Origin: Balanoglossus misakiensis
Taxonomy: Eukaryota; Hemichordata
Direction: 5' to 3'
NCBI GenBank assembly: GCA_040954595.2
Contig: CM082580.2
Coordinates: 2,294,001-2,358,000, forward strand
DNA: 64,000 nt
In this document: positions 36,064-46,500 of the stretch, piece by piece
Position numbering within the stretch: position 1 is the first letter of the stretch
How the letters are laid out: each line of letters starts with the position of its first letter
The notes under the pieces: generated by a model
The model's database searches: none
The model's input: only the letters and a program-made list of their open reading frames with translations
What the model was told of the DNA's origin: nothing
Translations under genes and position numbers: made by a program

Positions 36064-37758
36064 ATGCCCACCTGTTCCTGTGCAGTGCATGGGTGCACTA
36101 ATAATACCCATAAAATAAGACAATGGAGGAGGCAGTATTGCCAAATACACCACTGTCAATTCGACACAGGTAGATGTTTTTGTGACCCACCATTTACGCT
36201 ATTCCCTTTCCCAAACAAAGAAAGCAATACAGAGGTGTTGAAAGAGTGGATTAGACTGATCAACCTTAAAGATGCTACTACAGGAAAGATTTGGGAACCA
36301 AACACATACAGTCGAGTTTGTTCACAGCACTTTGTTGACAGCAAACCCACCCAAGAAAACCCAAATCCAACTCTACACCTAGGTTATCCTGTAAAACTAA
36401 AGCAAACAAGGCGAAAAATAGAGAGGTCCACGTGTTGTTCCGCAGTTCCAAAGAAAAGGAAAACAGTTGAAAGGCCAGTAGAGAGAGAACACAATCCAAA
36501 TTCAAGCAACCCTTCAAGTTCATCTGTTTTGTCCACTGAGGAATCACCAAAAAAAGATGAGAACGCTAGTGAAATATTAGTTGACTGTGAACACAAAAAT
36601 GCTGCAGACACTTCATCATCAAGTGGAAATTCTTCACATCTAGATGACCACTCTTACTTTAGATCTTGTGACTGTAGTCAAGATTGTAATTGTTTGGGGT
36701 GTCATGAAAAAAATGAGACAATCAAGGATTTGCTAAATAAAATTCAAGACCTTGAAGAATTGATTAGAATGAAAAAGTCAGTTGAGCAAAAAATCAGTGA
36801 AAATGGAAAACATATGTTTGAAAAATTATTGAAAGATGATTCGAAATGTAAATTTTACACAGGTCTACCAAGCATTGCTCTTTTCAATTTAATTTTTGAT
36901 TACATTGATCCGAAAACCAGGAAAATGAGATATTGGTATGGTGTGAAAAATATTATAAGCACAAAAGTCCCAAGGAAGTTTAATAAATCACCCAAAAAGT
37001 TTGGTCCCCAAAGAAAACTGGGTGGAAAGGATGAAATGCTTCTTGTCCTTATGAAGTTGAGATTGGGTCTTTTAAATAAAGACCTGGCTGATCGTTTCAA
37101 CATTTCACCTGCACATGCGAGTAGAATTTTCAATACATGGGTCAAAGTTCTCTCTAAAGAGTTGAAACAAATGATACGTTATCAACCTAAAGAGTATGTT
37201 TTGCCAAACCTTCCAAAGTGTTTTCAGAAACATTTTCCCAGACTCGTCAGCATATTAGATTGCACGGAAATATTTATTGAGAGGCCTAGGGACTTGAAGC
37301 TGCAAGCTCAAACCTGGTCAGATTATAAGAAGCATAACACAGCCAAATTGCTGGTTTCTTGTTCACCAAGGGGGTCAATTAGTTTTATTTCTGGAGCCTG
37401 GGGTGGGAGAACTTCCGATAATTATATTGTGAGGAATTCTGGGTTTTTGGATTTTGTTGAACAAGGCGATCAGCATTTGGCTGATAAAGGTTTCACATTG
37501 AAACAAGATTTTTTGATCAGGGGGGCAAAACTTATAATACCACCTGGGGTAAGGGGGAAAGAACAACAAACTGAAAGTGAGGTTAAAATGACGAAAAAAA
37601 TTGCAAATTTGAGAATACACGTGGAAAGGGCTATCAACAGGTTTAAACATTTTAGGATTTTACAAAATACTTACCCAATTTCTTTGATACCAGTAATAGA
37701 TGATGTCATCACTGTATGTGCTGCATTATGTAATTTTTTACCACCATTAGTGCGATAA
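36064..37758 (+). CDS. THAP-domain DDE transposase (ISL2EU/IS4EU-like), intact
   Basis: 564 aa, single exon, intact. Residues 1-110 form a THAP zinc finger (CAVHGCTNN, the WIRL segment, SRVCSQHF, ending at GYP). A Lys/Ser-rich linker and a Cys cluster (CDCSQDCNCLGCHEK) lead into a short coiled coil. An HTH follows (LNKDLADRFNISPAHASRIF), and then the DDE_Tnp_4 core: first Asp in SILDCTEIFIE, then WSDYKKHNTAK, WGGRTSDNYI, second Asp in HLADKGF, catalytic Glu in RIHVERAINRFK. It would bind the element's ends through THAP and cut and join DNA. It faces the SAP-SWIM-YqaJ gene, the two-gene layout known for ISL2EU elements. With no stops or shifts, it could still encode an active enzyme. Confidence 0.88.
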   Translation: MPTCSCAVHGCTNNTHKIRQWRRQYCQIHHCQFDTGRCFCDPPFTLFPFPNKESNTEVLKEWIRLINLKDATTGKIWEPNTYSRVCSQHFVDSKPTQENPNPTLHLGYPVKLKQTRRKIERSTCCSAVPKKRKTVERPVEREHNPNSSNPSSSSVLSTEESPKKDENASEILVDCEHKNAADTSSSSGNSSHLDDHSYFRSCDCSQDCNCLGCHEKNETIKDLLNKIQDLEELIRMKKSVEQKISENGKHMFEKLLKDDSKCKFYTGLPSIALFNLIFDYIDPKTRKMRYWYGVKNIISTKVPRKFNKSPKKFGPQRKLGGKDEMLLVLMKLRLGLLNKDLADRFNISPAHASRIFNTWVKVLSKELKQMIRYQPKEYVLPNLPKCFQKHFPRLVSILDCTEIFIERPRDLKLQAQTWSDYKKHNTAKLLVSCSPRGSISFISGAWGGRTSDNYIVRNSGFLDFVEQGDQHLADKGFTLKQDFLIRGAKLIIPPGVRGKEQQTESEVKMTKKIANLRIHVERAINRFKHFRILQNTYPISLIPVIDDVITVCAALCNFLPPLVR

Positions 37759-38098
37759 AGTTTTTTTTATATGAAAATAAAAGATGTACGTTACTGCAGC
37801 TCTGGGTTATGTAAGTTATTTCCCCTGTTTAGTTGAAGACTACTCAAAGAAATCCCAGCAGAAGGCGGTCTGCCTATCCATACGTTCTCTACACTGGGTT
37901 GTTGGGCATATAACTACGAGAAGTATTTCATTCGATATTATGCATATTTTAAGGATGGAGATTAAACATTGTCATTGTGGAATGAAAAGTCAAAAACATA
38001 CTGTCAAATTAACATGATTTTATTAAGTTTTACACACTTAAAATATTAAAATACATAAATGATGTATCATTTTGCAGAGGAATCATGGATATATATAA

Positions 38099-40870
38099 TC
38101 ATAATTCCACAGCAGAGGCTGTCCATTTGCAGGTGTGGGACTTAATTTCATTCAATAAATGGTGATTGTAGAAATATGCCAGATTTTTTACAATTTTTTT
38201 CCAATAATCATGGTCAAATGTTATCCTTTCTAAGTGGTATCCATGCATAGAATAAACAAAAAAATCACACCACTTTTTTTCAGCAATTGCCATTTGACCT
38301 TGAACCTGGCTATAATATGAAGAAGTATGTTTGAGTTTTGTTACACCATTAGCAGATGTTAGGTAAATTAAATTGGTATGACTTGGTACTGAATCTGATA
38401 CTGATATAGGACATTTGCATTCCAACAGACCAATACCACAACAGTCACATTTGACTATTGCATCAGGGCTTGCTCCCAGAAATATATTGTTTTTATCAAC
38501 AAATAGACCACATTCAAAGAGATGGATATTTTTGTGACCATTTCCTTTCATAATTTTCAAATAGTTACTTTTAGCCACTGACTCCATACGTCTCCCAAAC
38601 TTGAGTGACCCAATGTTTGGATTGGGAGAAACACATCCAAGTAGCCTACAAGATAAGGACTTTGTCTCGATTGATTTTGGATTTTCGGCCATCTGAATTG
38701 TGTTCACTTTAGTGTACACAGAGTGAAAATTAGATGCAGTTATACGCCCTTTTCTGTTTTCAATCCAAATCTCATTTTCACTTTGCCCAATTGTACTATT
38801 TTCAATAGCTGACACTGTTTCATTACTGTACTTTGGTAAATCACAAATATCAGTAATATCTGAGAAACTTAACAAGTCATGAAGTGTAGGGGGCAATGGT
38901 GCTGGAAAATTACCAACAGATGACTGGCTCAAATTGTCAAAAGAAGTGTCTCTCTCTGTAGATGTTTCAGAAAATATGACAGAACCTGGAGATACAACTT
39001 TAGCATTTTCAAGGAAAGTTTGAAATGTCATCCCCTTGTCTTTATTCCTCTTGTGTGGCACAAACAATGACTTCACAGCAGGATTAATGGTGCTTGTGTG
39101 ATCTGAAAAAATAATATCAAATACATATTCATGTATTGACCAATAATATTAAATGAAGTGGTCAAGTAGCACCAACTCTTGGACACAATGTTCTTCAGTT
39201 CACTACAAACTAATTTTATATTCCGGCGTTTCATGGGCTTAATCCCACTTCATCAGGTTGAAATTGTATGGAAGCCAAAGTATATACCGGTATGTATAGG
39301 ATACCCCCCCCCCCACCCCACCCCACACACATACATACATACAACACATACAGGAAAGTAAGAACAAGACTTGGTTGCACAGCATTTCACACCATACTTT
39401 TTCTTACATCAGCTGTTCATTAGGTTTTGTAAAGGACTTCAAATTAATTTAGGTGAATATTACATGGTAATATGCCATTGATGGCAACAGAGATACTACA
39501 GATTGCAATTTAAAGGTATACAATCACCTCCAATTTACATCACTCATGTATGGCTGAAATTGCGTATTAGAGCCTTCTAAAGAACATATGGTGGCGCTCT
39601 TGTTTTCGCGTGTGCCACCTAATGAAAATTTGTGATTGGCTAGATCTCATTTTGCCATGGTAACTATAGCTTATTTTCCATAGGTGACCGTATACCTTTA
39701 ATGTTTTCAGAAATTATCTAAATAAGATTGGTGTACCAGATTTATCAGCATGTGGGGATTTCCATTCCATTTCTTTTATTGGTACTGGTTGAACAAGAAG
39801 AGTTTTACCAGATCCTCTCCATGTACAGGGTAGAGATGTCTGTGACTTGACCACATAACCATACTTCCAACAGAAGTCAATTTTCAAAAGTACTGCTGCC
39901 ACATGATTGCATGATTTACCATATCTGTACAATACAATACAAAGCAAAGAGAGAGCATTCGTTAAATATTAAACTACTTTGGTTGGTTAATTTGAGAACT
40001 TTGAGCCAAATATGTGGCATAAAGAGAAATATTGAAGACATAATAAAATTATTCAGACTAATATTAACAATATATGAATAAAAATAAGTTATTGTGCAGT
40101 TTTTATACTTGAGTTAGTATAAATTATTTATCAGAGTCACTTAATTTTTATTGAGACTAGTAAGTAGAATTTAAAATGTCAAAATGCTGATATAACAGCA
40201 TAGGTCAGTGAAAAAATATAGTTTTTCCCATTAAAAAAACATGTAAAGGTACTCACCCAGCTACACAAGTACAATGTGAACTTTTAATCACTCCCGTCTC
40301 TTTCTCAATAGCAACCCACAGTTCATGGGCACAATCTGCCAGTCTTTGTGATGGTGTACATTTGGATTTCAGGAAACAGTATGGACTATCTTCGGAGATG
40401 TGGTGGTAATAAACCTCAAAAAGAAACTGTGAGGAGAAATAACTAAATGCCTTGCCCTCTTTGTAATCATTTAACAGCCTTTTCGATAAATTGGTCTTGC
40501 TGATATCAGTCTCATGTTCCTGCAAGTAATTTTGGATATCCGTTATCATAGTTGGGGGCCACATATGCATTGCTGTATTTTCATTTTGCCATCCAGACGT
40601 CAAAGAGGTGAATGGATCTGGCAAAACACAGCCATCAGAAATGACCAATGCCATTTTATATTCTCTTTGGCGCGTTTCCTCCTTCTCTATGGCTGTTGTA
40701 ACCAAAGGTGTCTTGTTTATATGTGCTGCATATGCTAGTGCCACCAACTCTTCTTTTCTCCCAGAAACAGGCAGATCTCTTTTCTGAAGAAATGCTTTGA
40801 GAGCTGGCACCTTCCATAATTTAAATGTGTCATACGTTAGCTCAGCCTCATGAATACTCTGAGATGACAT
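38099..40870 (-). CDS. SAP-SWIM-YqaJ nuclease of the same transposon, three exons, intact
   Basis: Exons 40870-40257, 39924-39737 and 39102-38099 join in phase (GTGAGT, GTACAC donors) to give 601 aa. The N-terminus has a SAP-like helix-turn-helix (LWKVPALKAFLQKRDLPVSG). A SWIM zinc finger is split by the first intron and assembles as CTCVAG / YGKSCNHVAAVLL, the CxC...CxH pattern. The C-terminal third is a YqaJ/lambda-exonuclease type PD-(D/E)xK nuclease: RKGRITASNFHSVY, GASPDAIV, GLLECKCP (E-x-K), SSYYSQVQGQM. Such exonucleases resect DNA ends. In ISL2EU-type elements a YqaJ protein accompanies the transposase, but its role is not established. A 190-bp MITE sits in the second intron without harming the frame. 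Confidence 0.88.
39511..39700. mobile_element. 190-bp MITE with AAAGGTATAC ends
   Basis: Short element with inverted ends (TAAAGGTATACAATCACCT and, at the right, AGGTGACCGTATACCTTTA), lying in the second intron of the SAP-SWIM-YqaJ gene. A related solo end (CGTATACCTTTAACTGG) occurs near 60556. Confidence 0.75.
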
Positions 40871-41104
40871 TTTTCTACAAGAGATAAATTAAAAATGTAG
40901 TTATAGTCACACTGTCAACAATACCTGGTGTTCATATAGAATATAAAATAAAGAAGCGTTTTTTTTCAAAATAGGTACAATCACTCATGATTATCATGAA
41001 AATATTAATAAATCAAGCACTACCGCTGTCATTACATTTAAAGTTTCCGGTAGAATAAACGAGCCTTGACCATGATGACCTCACGGTTTTGTACTGTAGT
41101 CGTG

Positions 41105-41430
41105 TACGTGCCTAGCTATTCACGGCCGTACGTATTGGTGTTTCCGTTCAGGCCTAAGGAAATACACGTCGGCAAAAAGTTATGAAAGTCGCCAAAAATT
41201 CGAGTGACAATGCGAGATTCGACTCGAAATGCCTTGAATGGCACACTAAATTTGTTATTCAATGTAAAAACTCACCTCAAAAGTTCGTTTTCACTGAGAT
41301 TCGCAAAAAATTCGCCTCGCAACGTTTGTTTACAATATGTCGTCTGCTACGCTGACCTAAAGTTTTACCTTTTGACCCCGTGACCTCGCGCAAAGCGTCA
41401 TGGGTATCTGGAACTGGAAACGCGCTTATT
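41105..41430. repeat. right arm of the 326-bp inverted repeat
   Basis: Complement of 35595-35920. It carries an outward ATG at 41400 (+) followed by the same ten codons (MGIWNWKRAY) before the two copies diverge. Here the frame stops after about 40 codons. Confidence 0.95.
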
Positions 41431-42808
41431 CCCTTGAACGCAGGCGCATTCCAAGGAAAGACTGTCAATATCTTGAAAAGGGCGATTTTTCCTTGGTTTT
41501 TGTCTCGGACACGTCTTTTTAGAATTCCTACGTGGCTTGTTGGCTCGAGCTGACAGTTCGGTTCTGCGTTGCTGCCACACAGGAATGGGTTCCCACGCAT
41601 AAGCAACTCCCCGGCAGGCCATGGTCACAGCTGAAGTATTTGTTCAAGTACTGACTGACTAAACGCGGCATGGAACAAACGAACGAACGAACGAACGACT
41701 TCACGTTCGGAAAAAAAAATCGTTGCGAGCTGTTGGGTGCCTCTATAGTTGTCGGCAACCGTTCTTTTTTATTGCTAACAATGCTGTCAGAGCATGGAAG
41801 GTGTGGTGGAAAACGAACAGAGGTTTTGTACGACCAACGATTGGATGGTGCTACATATGGACTTCCACAAGTCATTGCCGGTTCCTAAACTCAGCTCTGA
41901 AGACTTTTACTTTAAATCGAAATTGCAAATGAAGCTCCTTGGAATTTACAACGGGACAACGGAAAAGATGCATTGTTATGTATGGACAGAGCTCGATAGC
42001 AGAAAGTCTCCCGATGAAGTTATTACCTGTCTAAATCACTTTTTTTTATAACTCGGGTGTGACCAGCAGACATGCAGTTATTTACAGCGACAACTGCCGT
42101 GCCGAATTCAAGTGTGGGAAGTTAATGTTTTACTATGACTATCTGTTACGAAAGGGCGTGTTTCGACGAATTGACTATAAAACTCTTGTGGCTGGACACA
42201 CGTACTCCACCTGTGACCGAGTTTTTGCGTCCATTGAAAGACATGCAAGTCGTTTCCAGAGTATAGAGACACCTCACGATTGGATATCTGTGATTCGAGG
42301 ATCTTCTCTGAATGGGAACATTGGAGTTACGGAGATGACTCACAGAGACTTTTTCAATTATTCTGATTTCCTGAAAAATGAGTACGTTGTGCGTTATGCA
42401 GATACAAACAATGTAACTTTTTACTACCAAGCCATGCACTATTTTAATTTTGGAGAAGGAGAAAGGCTTGATACCGACGGCAACCTCAGAACATTTAGTC
42501 ATGCAGATAAAGTTTGGGTGAGAACATCTCTAGATCCAAGCGAGACCCCGATTGTAGTTGACTTTAGAAAGAAGAAGCAGAACCGGCGTTTACAAGATTG
42601 TACGCTGAACAAACTTTATCAGGAACGTCGACCACTGGCGAGCAAAGTTTGGCGGGATCTTCAGAGTTTAGCCAAAAATTACCTGTCTCCGGAGGCAATA
42701 GAATTTTATAGGAATCTACCGCTTCAGGAGAGTAGTGGCACCTCTGCAGACCCGTACGCCTTTCATGATGATGACGACGACGATGATGATGATATGGGCG
42801 GTGGTTGA
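41400..42808 (+). pseudogene. DUF7869-type transposase-like protein, start plus catalytic C-terminal half
   Basis: The ATG at 41400 gives MGIWNWKRAYSLERRR and then a stop, so the N-terminal half is missing. The second half begins near 41794: VLHMDFHKSLPVPKLSSE (first acidic residue of an RNase-H-like fold), LGIYNGTTEKMHCYVWTE, RKSPDEVITCLNHFF. After a frame break at a T8 run (42043) it continues VIYSDNCRAEFKCGKLMFYY (second acidic residue) and VAGHTYSTCDRVFASIER, ending in a poly-Asp tail at 42808. The D...DNC...GHT..CDRVF order is that of DUF7869 proteins. Between start and core lies a (GAAC)n-like run. The gene is a deletion derivative complementary to the left half at 34834-35625. Confidence 0.7.
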
Positions 42809-43203
42809 ACAAACTGTCCTTTTCATGACGACAGTGATTTTGGATATTTGATGTGCGTGCAAAGTTTATATGTAATATTTTCACACGAACGAGTTTTGAC
42901 TGAATTTGATTAAAGAATGTACTCGATAATTAACAAATGTGCTGAATCGTGGTTATTATGTTGTTAATTTTTGTTTGTTTGTTTGTTTGTTTGTTTGTTT
43001 TTTTTGTAAACAATTTCCGTTCATTCAACTGGCTACAAAGTTGGATTTTTGTACTGGGAAGCGATAAACTCGCACATCAAAACCGGGGAGACTCGATCAT
43101 TTTTCCCTGCAGGTAGCCTGAAAAGCACCCGGGCAGAGATTACGTCATATATGGTCCACTTTAATACGAAATTATGCAAATGTGACATTTCACGGAAACG
43201 GCG

Positions 43204-43213
43204 TATATAAAAG
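43204..43213 (+). promoter_or_regulatory. TATA box of the winged helix-SET gene
   Basis: TATATAAAAG lies about 100 bases before the ATG at 43305, placing a start site near 43235. It is the clearest core promoter in the window. Confidence 0.6.
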
Positions 43214-43304
43214 CGACCCTGGGCTATTGTTCGGAATGCGTCATCGACGAGAGAGTGACTGATAATTCTTCTACCTCGAGTCAACCATTCTGTATATACT
43301 GAAC

Positions 43305-44630
43305 ATGGCTAGCTGGCGCAGGAAGAGACAAGGCAATGTGCGGTCTGTAATCAACGAACGGCACCGCTCAGTTCAGTGTCCCTTTCTTCAAAAGTGGATC
43401 GGTGAGCAATTGGTATTTTCAGGTCGTTCAGAGGATGAAGTCCAGTCCAGTACTGTATTTGAGAGCTACAAATGTTGGGTTGAAAACTATTCGTCGGCGG
43501 ACAATCAAGTAATGATTATGGTTACTAAAGCTCGATTTTTCAAGGTGAGAATGATCGCATTTTTCTTTCCCCCCCCCTCCCTCCCCCAAGGGACTCGTTT
43601 TCTGTCTCTTTTAAACCTGTAACTTAACGAAAAGGAAGTTTTTCACATATCTCTTCGTTGACACTATAGCAATTTGGAGCGCGGATGCTTCAAGAGAATA
43701 GCGTTACCAAATCAAAGTCGGCCGGGGTTAATATTTATAGAGGTGTTCGTCTGAAAGCTGGTTCGCGAAGAATCTCAACGGGGAAACCTGAGCACAGTGT
43801 ACTTCAGACCAGGGCAAGGGCATTTCTTGATGACGCCAGCGTGACCGTTCCGATCGAGGTAAGAATGGTGTTTTGTTTGGACTAGGACAATAGAACGTTG
43901 CAATGAGTGTGTCAATGGGTGTCCAAGTGCAAACGTGGTCTGCTTCTGTCCACAAATGCCATTAATTTTTGGCAGGATTTATAAAATTGTCAATGACGAA
44001 TACAAAAATGAAAAACAACAGTTAATAGCAAACTGGTAGGATTGCAAGGGCTTGTAAAACGGTACACACTGTACCAGGAAGTTTGCAACACTAATGAAGA
44101 ATGTATATGATATATTTAGGTGAGAACTGTTCGCGATCGCCGGGACGCAGGACGGTGCGCGTTTTCGACGAGGGATATTCAAGCCTGGGACGTCGTCTGC
44201 GAATACCGGGGCACGGTTATTAGCGTTGAAGAAGCTAGTCGGCGTGATGAGCTTTACAGGGCAGAGGGGAAACGACCACGCATGTTCCATCTCTACATTG
44301 GAAAGAGACACGTTGTGTGAGTGTATCACTTAGTCGAATATATGGTCATATATTGCAAAGCATCTGTCGAAATAGAAAACGTAATATTGTCTATATTTTC
44401 CTCATTAACGCAGCATTGACGGATACGATGTCCCAGCCGGTGAAGAAAATTTAGCAGGCCTAATAAATCACAGTCAGCAGAACGCCAACTTGGTACCGGT
44501 TCGGATCGGAGAGCGCCTGGTTTTCTTTGCAACCAGGAATCTTTGTCAGGGAGTAGAGCTTTTGTATGATTACGGTGACGGGGGTGAAGAGGATTTCTTC
44601 AGTGGTTCTCAAACTTTTCCTGAAAATTAA
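43305..44630 (+). CDS. winged helix (viral primase type) plus SET-domain methyltransferase, four exons
   Basis: Exons 43305-43544, 43670-43858, 44120-44316 and 44414-44630 join in phase (GTGAGA, GTAAGA, GTGAGT donors) to give 280 aa. Residues ~20-115 (WIGEQLVFSG ... VFESYKCWVENY ... ARFFKQFGARMLQEN ... NIYRGVRLKAG) have the pattern of the winged helix that ends D5-type viral and phage primase-helicases. Residues ~145-275 are a SET domain close to KMT5A/SETD8: GRCAFSTRDIQAWDVVCEYR, EEASRRDELY, LAGLINHSQQNAN (cofactor/pseudoknot motif) and GVELLYDYGD with the catalytic Tyr. SET enzymes methylate histone or other lysines using SAM. No post-SET Cys cluster is seen. Its position among transposase genes suggests mobile-element cargo. 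The winged helix assignment is less certain than SET. Confidence 0.82.
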
Positions 44631-45423
44631 GGCATTAACACATCAACGCTTCGGGGTGTCGTAACGGCGGCAAGGCGGGGGGGGGGGGGACGTGAAAATG
44701 TTTGTATCAGGAACAAAATTCCCGTGCAAATCACCTTGATCCGGGTGGGTGGACTATTCGCGACAAATGTTGAAATCATACAAAGCATTTTACTTAATTA
44801 ACCCATTTTTTTTTCATTTATTTGTTTACAGTTTACAACGTCATAGAGAAGTTGAACTAGAGACTGGATCAGCGTGGGTGACACTATAGTACACCAATGT
44901 TTTCTTCCGTTTGATTCAATTGTAATTTAAAACTGAGATTGCCTAACGCTTTCCCAGATTTTTTTAACCACTGAGAAACTGTGGGTTTTTTTCTGGGTTT
45001 TGGTGCGAGGTGATCTCAGTCAGTGGTGTTAATTTAATTAATCATTTTATTTTCCTATTTACGTCGACTGAAATGTATTTTGATAGGTGATAGTCATACC
45101 ATAAAAAAATCTTACGGCGCGACTGCCAAAATGTACATTTATTTGTCCGTTCCAAGTTATTTTGTGTATGTGTGATGGGTGCCGGTGACTGTGCAGGGTT
45201 GATTTCCCTAGAGCGACTGTTATATTCGTTTTCCAACGATGATGAATTTACATGTTATTTGCTTGGCATTTTGACGCAGAGGCACTTCTGAAAACACAAA
45301 CCTATTAATTATGCCACGGGTGTAAATTTATCACATTAAAAGAGGCTTTAGACGTTTGCCGCGAGCTCCTGGTGGGCAGAATCTTGTCAGCCCAAATTTG
45401 ACTATAAGTACATAGCCAATGAT
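44631..45423. other. spacer between the SET and endonuclease genes
   Basis: A G run near 44680 and AT-rich non-coding DNA. No gene seen. Confidence 0.5.
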
Positions 45424-45534
45424 ATGACGCTCTCCCACATCCTTCGCCGCGCCTTTTCGCTGATTTACAGCATCTTGCGTAAACACTGTCATTTGATCTT
45501 GCTTGGCAGAAGTCAACTTGCTCTATACTACATT

Positions 45535-45900
45535 ATGGCGGCCAAGCTCAACTGCATATCAGATAATGCCAAGGAGCGTTTGAGAGGCATCCTCGCCAGA
45601 AGGAGTCGCGTTTCCGGTGACTGTGTGCTCTGGACGGGTGCAGCTTGTCGAAACGGCTATGGCTCTATTACGTTCAAAGATGAGAACACTCTAACCGCCT
45701 ATGTCCATCACATTGCACTCCTAATTAACGGAGTGCAATTGGTGGGCAGGCGGTTAGAGTGTTCTCATCTTTGCAACGAAAAGCTATGCATCCGCCCAGA
45801 GCACATTGTCCAGGAAACGCGACTCCTAAACATTTCACGAAAGACGTGCTTTAAATCCCCAAAAGGGGAGTGTCACCACGATCCCAGGTGCCTAAGGTGA
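45535..45900 (+). CDS. His-Me finger (I-PpoI-like HNH) endonuclease
   Basis: About 121 codons from the ATG at 45535 (ATTATGGCGG context); an in-frame upstream ATG at 45424 would add 37 residues. The pattern CVLWTGAACRNGYGSITF, YVHHIALL, ECSHLCNEKLCIRPEHIVQE, LLNISRKTC and CHHDPRCL matches the zinc-binding His-Me finger family typified by the homing endonuclease I-PpoI: the His of SHLC is the expected general base, the Asn of LLNISR the metal ligand, and the Cys/His set binds two zinc ions. Such enzymes nick DNA within long sites. The stop codon overlaps a perfect donor (CCTAAG/GTGAGT), so the protein may continue in another exon. A palindrome fills the middle of the coding region. Confidence 0.8.
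   Translation: MAAKLNCISDNAKERLRGILARRSRVSGDCVLWTGAACRNGYGSITFKDENTLTAYVHHIALLINGVQLVGRRLECSHLCNEKLCIRPEHIVQETRLLNISRKTCFKSPKGECHHDPRCLR
45676..45772. repeat. long palindrome inside the endonuclease coding sequence
   Basis: Arms 45676-45700 and 45748-45772 are perfect 25-bp complements (outer part AAAGATGAGAACACTCTAAC). An inner pair, ATTGCACTCC (45712-45721) and GGAGTGCAAT (45730-45739), surrounds the loop TAATTAAC. The two segments in between (11 and 9 bases) are imperfectly complementary. The arms encode DENTLTA..HHIAL and GVQLVGRRLECSHL, both part of the domain. Confidence 0.95.
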
Positions 45901-46500
45901 GTAATCCTCTTCTCATTTGATATGTATTGTGTGACCCTGCAGTTGAAACGCTTTCATCAATAATTTGCGGCGCGTGGGTAATCTCGGTGTTATTGACAAT
46001 GCGAGATTTTATACATAAGGAACAATCTAGATTTATTTTAGAAGACACTGTTCTTTTAAAACAGCTAGCATAATACAGCTAAATTTCGGAATTTCCGGAC
46101 AATTTTCGGAATTCCTTTTAAATTTGACAAATTTTTCATCAGATATAAGTGTTACTATTTATTGGACATGTTTTTATCATTGTTTACTTTTTAAGGTCAT
46201 TCTCACCCCCCCCCCCAAAAAAAAAGCCGCTTTAGGCTTCATGTTCAGTAAACAATCTGGAAAGTTCAGCTGAATTTTACACTGATCACATATTTTTGGG
46301 AAGGTCTGGCGCAAAATAAAGGATGACCAATGTAAATCTAATGTCACATTTGTAAACCTCTAAGTATTGTACACCCATTCTATTAAGTATATGCAAATGG
46401 TACGGATAATTTTTTCGGAATGTGGAATTCCGAAATTAGTTCGGAACGTGTTAGCTGTGAAGAGATCACCACTGAGGGTTGGAAGGCCTTGCCAGAAATT
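45901..46500. other. no recognisable gene
   Basis: AT-rich spacer with a C8/A9 run near 46210. No gene supported. Confidence 0.5.
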
